Below are positions 58,785 to 64,000 of a stretch of DNA of 64,000 bases, one piece after another. The notes under the pieces were generated by a model. That model saw only the letters and a program-made list of their open reading frames with translations. It was not told where the DNA came from and searched no databases. The position numbers and the translations under genes were made by a program. The stretch spans positions 1 to 64,000 of the forward strand of contig JAJDTM010000057.1 of NCBI GenBank assembly GCA_022827185.1. Direction: 5' to 3'. Source of the DNA: Candidatus Poribacteria bacterium (lineage in GTDB: Bacteria > Poribacteria > WGA-4E > WGA-3G). Numbering within the stretch: position 1 is the stretch's first letter; the number at the start of each line of letters is the position of its first letter.

Positions 58785-59693
58785 TCAAGTTTTGAAGAAT
58801 GCGTCTATAGTGTCTTCCTGTTGTGCGAGTTTATTGAGGTGCCGCTGTCTACGATTCCGGCAGACGAGGTAGCCCAGGAGTGCGAGACCGCCAAGTCCTC
58901 CCCATAAAAAATAGGAATTGGAAAAAAGGGATGCCCACCGATAACGTTCCGCCAGTGATTCACGCCAAAGGGCATCGTAGGTGGCGAGATCCCATCCGAC
59001 TACGGCTTCAAAAGCGGTATCAAAATTGTTGCCTGCATGGAGTTCCGCAATGAGTGTAAACAACACATCTCTGCCTTTGCGTTCAACCAACCAACGGAGT
59101 GTGTCTTGGCTCTGAGCATACGCCAGGTCCGCACCGGCTTGCGAACGCGGAAAACTTCGTGCTAACGCTTGGAGTGGCAGGATAGATTTCGAGAAAACAT
59201 GCTTTAGCAATGTTTCATGGCGACTCGGCACCCATTCATCAGCAAAATAGATCGCTATGCCTTCTATAAACCATAGTGGAATTTCTTTAACGGCTTTGCG
59301 GGTACATTGTCCGAAAAGGACATGTGCGATCTCGTGACGCAGCACTTGTGCTAACTGCAGTTTCGCGAGTGCTATGTGTTTCGGATTTTGGATAACAATC
59401 CGCCGACTCAATGGGAAGGCACACCCGACTGCCCAATCCTGAATCGGCGCGTGAACAGACTTCTGAAAAGCCTTTTGTGTATCGCAGACCCAAATGTCAA
59501 TCATTCCTGCTGGCATACGGCTTGTCAATTCCGGCATTTCGGCATAGAAGTCCTCCGCAATCTGAAGGATTGACATTGGATCTACCGTTCCCTCTTGGTA
59601 GTAGACCCGAAAGTGCGAGCTCTCCACTGATTCCCACGTAGCGGATGCTGAAAAGGTCGATAGGATCAATAAGAGGATAACAAGGCTTTTCAT
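58785..59693 (-). CDS. exported gluzincin-type metallopeptidase
   Basis: 302-aa protein with signal peptide (MKSLVILLLILSTFSASA). QVLRHEIAHVLFGQ holds the zinc HExxH, and IPLWFIEGIAIYFADEW has the third ligand Glu typical of the MA-clan. C-terminal TM (about 268-288, YFLWGGLGGLALLGYLVC) followed by a basic tail. It resembles the peptidase MA-like family. ATG 59693 with GGAAAG upstream is preferred to an extended start at 59720. It follows the vWA gene by 19 nt and is coupled to the phosphatase gene, so the four form one operon. Confidence 0.85.
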   Translation of the reverse strand: MKSLVILLLILSTFSASATWESVESSHFRVYYQEGTVDPMSILQIAEDFYAEMPELTSRMPAGMIDIWVCDTQKAFQKSVHAPIQDWAVGCAFPLSRRIVIQNPKHIALAKLQLAQVLRHEIAHVLFGQCTRKAVKEIPLWFIEGIAIYFADEWVPSRHETLLKHVFSKSILPLQALARSFPRSQAGADLAYAQSQDTLRWLVERKGRDVLFTLIAELHAGNNFDTAFEAVVGWDLATYDALWRESLAERYRWASLFSNSYFLWGGLGGLALLGYLVCRNRRQRHLNKLAQQEDTIDAFFKT

Positions 59694-59712
59694 AATCTTT
59701 CCGTGGCACGGG

Positions 59713-61248
59713 TTATTCACTATCCCGAGCTTTAAAGCGGGTCGCCTGACTTATTAGATGACTGAGTTCATCCACCCGCTCGTTGGGAATTTGCGGCGCG
59801 ATCCCTTTAATACTTTGCTGGACCGCTGCTAAGCTCCCGCCTTGTGCCCAGTAACTCTCACGCAATATTTCTGCGAATTCTGCGACAGTCGCGGCGAGCT
59901 GAAATTCGGGAGATGCGTCTTCAAATGCCCTTTTCAACGCTGTTGAGAAAATCTCCTCGTTAGTTTCCGAGACATGACGGGTGTCGGGATCTTCATGACG
60001 TATGAAGACCGTCGCCAATTGTCCGGTTGCACCTTCATGAAGTTTGATTTCATAGAGGGCTGTGACGCTGTGGCCGGAACCGATTTCCCCGCCGTCTGCA
60101 TCGTCATCACGGAACTCTTCGTGATCGAGGCGACGGTTTTCATAACCGAGTAATCGGAAGCGACTGACGACTTCAGGATTGAAATCGACCTGGACCTTTG
60201 CCTCTTTAGCGATGAGCTGTAATGTCCCCGTCAAGTTTTCGACAAAGATACGCTTTGCCTCGTTGAAGGTATCAACGTAAGCGTAACTACCATTACCCTT
60301 ATTGGCGAGTTGTTCCATAAGGATATCGTTGTAATTCCCCATCCCAAACCCGATTGTCGTCAAAGTAATTCCTTCCTCAACGTGGGCGCGAATTGTTTTT
60401 AGGATCGCATCAGGCCCTGTTTCTCCGACATTAGCGACGCCATCTGAACAGAGAATCACGCGATTGATACTACCAGCCCTTGCATTGCGCAAGGCAAGCT
60501 TGTAGCCAAGCCGAAGCCCTTCTTCTGCATTTGTGCTCCCGTCAGGTCTGAGGGAGTGGATTGCCTCCAAGATTTCCTCACGACCTTCAATACCGGTATG
60601 TGGGAGGACAGTCCGTGCGCGCGAGCCGTAAACCACAATACCAACTGTGTCGCCCGGACGGAGCTGTTCAACCAAAAGCGTTAAGGCACGTTTCACCAAC
60701 TCCAGTCGATTCTCCATATCCATTGAACCTGAGACATCAATCACGAAAGTCAACATCGCGTCCTTGCGATTTTCGTCGGGGATGACACGACCTTGGATAC
60801 CGATACGCAACAGTTGGAGGCGTTTGCCTTCACCGAATCGGGATGGCGCGCCCTCAATGTGAACAGCAAAAGCGTCCTGAGCGGGTGGCGCGTAATTGTA
60901 ATCAAAGGCATTGACAAATTCCTCTACGCGAACGGCTTCCGTTGGTGGGAGGTGTCCATCTCGAAGATAACGTCGCGTAACGGCGTAGGAGGCGGTATCC
61001 ACATCCATACCAAACGTTGAGAGGTGATCGTCTTCTGTATCAATAAAAGGGTTTGTCCCATATTCTTTAAAAAAAACATCGTCATAGGCGGCACCGTTTG
61101 GGGGGTTTAATCCTGACGGCATAAAGTCAGATGCGGACTCCTCTGTAGCATCTTCACTTCCGCCGCAACCTGTGTAGGTAAAGAGCATGGATCCACACAA
61201 CATAAGGGCAATGCTTAATCTGTAAAAAATTCTAAATTTCGTTTTCAT
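59713..61248 (-). CDS. YfbK-like von Willebrand factor A lipoprotein
   Basis: 511-aa lipoprotein: lipobox LFTYTGC, an acidic linker, then the YfbK N-terminal region (STFGMDVDTASYAVTRRYLRDGHLPPTEAVRVEEFVNAFDYNY), a vWA domain with an intact MIDAS start TFVIDVSGSM, GIVVYGS and SDGVANVGE, and a C-terminal DUF3520-like region (VTALYEIKL, LATVFIRHEDP, FAEILRESYWAQGGS). Such proteins are thought to be metal-dependent protein-binding envelope factors. It leads a row with a peptidase, a phosphatase and a TPR protein. ATG 61248 has GGAGACC upstream. Confidence 0.9.
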   Translation of the reverse strand: MKTKFRIFYRLSIALMLCGSMLFTYTGCGGSEDATEESASDFMPSGLNPPNGAAYDDVFFKEYGTNPFIDTEDDHLSTFGMDVDTASYAVTRRYLRDGHLPPTEAVRVEEFVNAFDYNYAPPAQDAFAVHIEGAPSRFGEGKRLQLLRIGIQGRVIPDENRKDAMLTFVIDVSGSMDMENRLELVKRALTLLVEQLRPGDTVGIVVYGSRARTVLPHTGIEGREEILEAIHSLRPDGSTNAEEGLRLGYKLALRNARAGSINRVILCSDGVANVGETGPDAILKTIRAHVEEGITLTTIGFGMGNYNDILMEQLANKGNGSYAYVDTFNEAKRIFVENLTGTLQLIAKEAKVQVDFNPEVVSRFRLLGYENRRLDHEEFRDDDADGGEIGSGHSVTALYEIKLHEGATGQLATVFIRHEDPDTRHVSETNEEIFSTALKRAFEDASPEFQLAATVAEFAEILRESYWAQGGSLAAVQQSIKGIAPQIPNERVDELSHLISQATRFKARDSE

Positions 61249-61325
61249 CAGGGGTGGTCTCCTTCACTTTTTGATAAAGTTCAGACGAACTCTGTGTTGT
61301 TTGCGTCGCGTCTTCAAAACCGTAC

Positions 61326-61343
61326 GGATACCTCTTTGTATCC
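61326..61343. other. small hairpin before the vWA gene
   Basis: GGATAC / GTATCC with a 6-nt loop, in the 152-bp gap between the serpin and the vWA gene. It is short and has no T-run; it may end the serpin transcript or be incidental. Confidence 0.3.
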
Positions 61344-61400
61344 TTTGTTGCATAGGGATTGGAGCTTCTTCAAAAAATGAGGTGTTTCTGATTACTGGAC

Positions 61401-62666
61401 CTATTCCACTGATGGATCAACGACAGTGCCCATAAATAACACCGTCTTTGTCTCATTATCACGAATCGCAAAGAAGAAGGGGCGGTCTGCGATGAATGCG
61501 GGTGGCGCGCTCGTTGCGCGAATCCCGACGCTGGTTACGGCTGCGGCTTCAGTGCCTTCTTCATTAACTTCGACGACGGCTTTATGAAGCACCTCTCCGA
61601 TATATAGGTTTTTACCCAAAGCCTCTAAGTCTGCCATCCGACTGAAATCGGCAAGCCCAGGGGCAAACGCTATACCCATACCGACGGATTGCAGCGGATT
61701 GTTAAGCGTTTTTTCATATTCCAACTTAAATTTGGGCATGCTGAGGAATACTTCTTGTTCGTTAAACTGCGATATCCAATGCTCCCAATTCTCGGTGTCT
61801 AAACCATTTAAAAAGGTATTGAGGTTAGATTTGGGGGACGGGAGAAAGATGTACATGCTCATCCGTCCATTGCCGTAAGGGAGACTAATCGCTTGGAACT
61901 TTTCTTCACGGTTTTCGTAATACGGGTAATCACCTGTCCTTGTCATCATCGGCACCTGCTTTTGACCGTCAGTTCCGAGATGGAAGATTCCGTCGCGCGT
62001 GTGCGATGGGTCGAATTCTGTCTGCCACGTCCCTTTGAAATAGATGGCGTTAATCAGAAATAACACCATATCCGGGTTAATTTCATCAAGGATTTTTGTG
62101 ATTTTGCCGTTGGTGTTGGTATTTACCCACTGATTAATCGTTGTTAAGGTACTTGGGTCCATGAAATTGAGTGCCGAGACCTCCGCTCCGAAATATTCGG
62201 TGTTTCGCTGTAAGAAATCCTGCTTAAACGGAACATCTTGGCGTGCCCAGAGAGAGTTTGCGATCGTGAGTATCACTTTCGGGTCTGCTACTTGAAGTGC
62301 TTGACGCAAGCCTGCGTAACCGGTGTTCATTGATTCGGTGTCTAACGCTTGTAGCTGCAGCGTATTCGCCATCGCCTGCTCGGTTTCACCGGAGGCTCCA
62401 TTTAATGTCATTGCCAAAGCAATAGAGATGCTGAGCGGAGAAATAAAAATATTCTTATCTTGCTCGGTTTTGCGAATTTCATCGAACAGGTTAAAGCCGA
62501 ATTGCGTATTCGCTGTGACAATGTTCATATCAATAGAGACAGGTTCAGACGCGTCCCGTCCCTCATCACCAAAGATAGCACCCAGATTATTACACCCAGC
62601 AAATATGAGCGAAACCAGACACATCAGACCTATAAAAGTTTTCTTCCCTGTCTGCTTTCTATGCAT
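61401..62666 (-). CDS. bacterial serpin (lipoprotein)
   Basis: 421-aa serpin with N-terminal lipobox LIFAGC. The fold markers are plain: NIFISPLSISIALAMTLNGASGETEQAM, INQWVNTNTNGKITKIL, LFLINAIYFKGTWQTEFDPS, and the C-terminal RPFFFAIRDNETKTVLFMGTVVDP. The reactive-centre hinge is EEGTEAAAVTS, matching the inhibitory consensus (P17 to P8). Counting from P17 gives a P1-P1' of Thr-Ser, inferred only. Inhibitory serpins trap serine or cysteine proteases covalently. It follows the MsrP gene by 13 nt. Confidence 0.94.
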   Translation of the reverse strand: MHRKQTGKKTFIGLMCLVSLIFAGCNNLGAIFGDEGRDASEPVSIDMNIVTANTQFGFNLFDEIRKTEQDKNIFISPLSISIALAMTLNGASGETEQAMANTLQLQALDTESMNTGYAGLRQALQVADPKVILTIANSLWARQDVPFKQDFLQRNTEYFGAEVSALNFMDPSTLTTINQWVNTNTNGKITKILDEINPDMVLFLINAIYFKGTWQTEFDPSHTRDGIFHLGTDGQKQVPMMTRTGDYPYYENREEKFQAISLPYGNGRMSMYIFLPSPKSNLNTFLNGLDTENWEHWISQFNEQEVFLSMPKFKLEYEKTLNNPLQSVGMGIAFAPGLADFSRMADLEALGKNLYIGEVLHKAVVEVNEEGTEAAAVTSVGIRATSAPPAFIADRPFFFAIRDNETKTVLFMGTVVDPSVE

Positions 62667-62679
62667 CTATTTTCTCCGT

Positions 62680-63645
62680 TTACCTTTTGTAAAGGTGTGC
62701 GACAGCATCCCCATAACCGTTGTAAACCAGCGTCGGGAGCCGCTCTCCAGTTCCAATCATCCGCTCGCTGGCTTGGGACCAACGCGGATGTGGGACATTG
62801 GGATTGACGTTTGCCTCAAAACCATACTCCCTCGGTGCAAGCGTATTCCAAAAGGTGCGCGGCTTCTGGTCGGTTAACTCGATGCTGACGATAGACTTAA
62901 TGCTTTTGAATCCGTACTTCCACGGCACGATGAGCCGGATAGGCGCGCCGTGCTGCGGCGGTAGAATGTGTCCATAGATACCGACAGTGAGTAGCGTCAG
63001 ATCATTCATTGCCTCAGCGAGTGTGAGTCCTTCAAAATAGGGCCACGGCAGGCGAACATCGTGTTGCTGCGGTGCCATGTCGGCATCCAAAAATGTGAGC
63101 ATACGGACATATTTGGCTTCCGCTTTCGGTTGCACTTTTTCAAGCAAGGCTTTCATCGGAAAACCGACCCAAGGCACGACCATTGCCCATGCTTCGACGC
63201 AACGGAATCGGTAAATCCGTTCTTCAATCGGCATCTTTTTGATAAGGTCGTCTACGTCTAACGTCATCGGTTTTTCGACGAGTCCTGATATTTCGATCTC
63301 CCACGGACGCGTTTTAAATTTTTCGACTCTTTTCCAGACAGTGCTCTTTGAGGTGGTGAATTCGTAGTAGTTGTTATAGGTAGCGGCGACAATCTCGTCA
63401 GTCATCTCTCTCTCTACAGTAAAGTTTGCATTCTTTTCAGCATTCAGCGTGTGTGCCCGGAAGGGTTCTAACTGTTTCTCGAGCGCACTGCCTTGCGCGC
63501 AGGCGTTTGAAGTGGAAAACAGCAAAGTGCCAGCACTCCCTAAACCCAGATTTTTGATGAATTTCCGACGATTAATATAGTCTGTTTCGGATGTTACCTG
63601 ATTTTCGGGGATCTCCCACCCTTTTGGGATCTTAATATATGCCAT
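62680..63645 (-). CDS. msrP: periplasmic methionine sulfoxide reductase catalytic subunit
   Basis: 321-aa molybdopterin-dependent reductase of the YedY/MsrP family, which repairs oxidised methionine in periplasmic proteins. Twin-arginine signal RRKFIKNLG (Arg26, Arg27) for Tat export. Moco ligand Cys149 in YRFRCVEAWAMVVPW; further markers PWEIEISGLVEKPMTLDVDDL, PPQHGAPIRLIVPWKYGFKSIKSI and FWNTLAPREYGFEANVNPNVPHPRW. The haem membrane partner MsrQ is not adjacent. GCGGAGGAAAATCTC precedes the ATG. It is the first gene of a pair with the serpin. Confidence 0.95.
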   Translation of the reverse strand: MAYIKIPKGWEIPENQVTSETDYINRRKFIKNLGLGSAGTLLFSTSNACAQGSALEKQLEPFRAHTLNAEKNANFTVEREMTDEIVAATYNNYYEFTTSKSTVWKRVEKFKTRPWEIEISGLVEKPMTLDVDDLIKKMPIEERIYRFRCVEAWAMVVPWVGFPMKALLEKVQPKAEAKYVRMLTFLDADMAPQQHDVRLPWPYFEGLTLAEAMNDLTLLTVGIYGHILPPQHGAPIRLIVPWKYGFKSIKSIVSIELTDQKPRTFWNTLAPREYGFEANVNPNVPHPRWSQASERMIGTGERLPTLVYNGYGDAVAHLYKR

Positions 63646-64000
63646 GAGATTTTCCTCCGCTGCGATTTGATTTCGTTATCTTTTTTATTTTCCATAGAAG
63701 ACGGAGAGCGACACCTCAGAATACCACGAGTCTAATATGGTAGTCTGTCAAATAGTATATCCCATTTACATCTGAAATGCAACTTAAACTCCGACTTGCT
63801 TGATATGTCCGGCCAACTTATTACAAAGTCTTACCGGCTCTAAATTCTTTATATGTTTGGCGCGATTTTATAGATGTTTTGTCTAAGGAGGTTACGCCTT
63901 CGTTTTGCCTGCTTAATATATTTGTTGAAGCTTGCTTGATTTTATTGGGAAAAACGACTTTCAGCAAGATGTATCAGTTTTATAAGAAACGGTATTGATC
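63646..64000. other. 355-bp gene-free window end
   Basis: Upstream of msrP (minus strand), so the left part should hold its promoter. Near 63883-63890 a TAAGGAGG followed by no ATG at normal spacing is seen. No gene recognised; a gene may begin beyond the window. Confidence 0.5.

Noticed and set aside
1..64000. tRNA, rRNA genes or prophage genes
   Set aside because: No cloverleaf with a TTCRANNC arm, rRNA segment, or phage structural or integrase gene was seen on either strand.

Overview
The window reads as a chromosome segment of a diderm bacterium with moderate G+C. Several traits together suggest Candidatus Poribacteria or a close relative, which is an inference and not proven here. They are a small microcompartment locus (PduL, BMC-H, flavoprotein), large lipobox-bearing outer-membrane proteins, DUF5683 and YfbK-type proteins, partner-switching regulators, and a dispersed repeat built on a CCCCCTAAATCCCCC core. 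No tRNA, rRNA or CRISPR array was found.

Layout. 216-3352: four-gene operon of membrane-anchored or secreted proteins ending in a GspC-like protein. 3547-10175: partner-switching module (STAS, STAS, universal stress protein, multi-PAS histidine kinase, response regulator, REC-PP2C phosphatase, then convergent HATPase anti-sigma kinase and STAS). 10460-15603: rpsA, metK and ahcY, with structured leaders before rpsA and metK. 15633-20753: MITE-like repeats, a small membrane protein, BrnTA toxin-antitoxin, a PfkB kinase, lpdA, and an IS605-type element with tnpB directly in front of lpdA. 20797-22530: a sigma-like HTH protein and another STAS protein with a coupled small ORF.

22851-36787 is an accessory, defence-like island. 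It holds a PLD-nuclease/SNF2 helicase, a short paralogue of the N-terminus of the next gene with an inserted HTH, an Eco57I-class methyltransferase, a nucleoside-deoxyribosyltransferase/TIR-like protein fused to a Sll1717-type P-loop ATPase, a divergent two-gene unit (unknown 553-aa protein plus a DUF4209/HEPN-like protein), and a GIY-YIG-like small protein. It matches no named defence system I can assign and is the best candidate here for something new.

36898-43615: gamma-glutamyltransferase, a candidate structured non-coding RNA or leader with a near-consensus promoter, and glutamate synthase. 43632-54587 (minus): ExbB/ExbD/ExbD, a very large outer-membrane lipoprotein, a Wzz-like protein, an NTF2-like lipoprotein, a DUF5683 protein and a Tyr/Ser/Arg-rich repeat protein. 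54800-56611 (minus): mini microcompartment locus. 56881-63645 (minus): vWA/peptidase/phosphatase/TPR operon, then a serpin downstream of MsrP.

All functions come from reading motifs by eye. No database search was run. Start codons were chosen by ribosome-site spacing and N-terminal homology.
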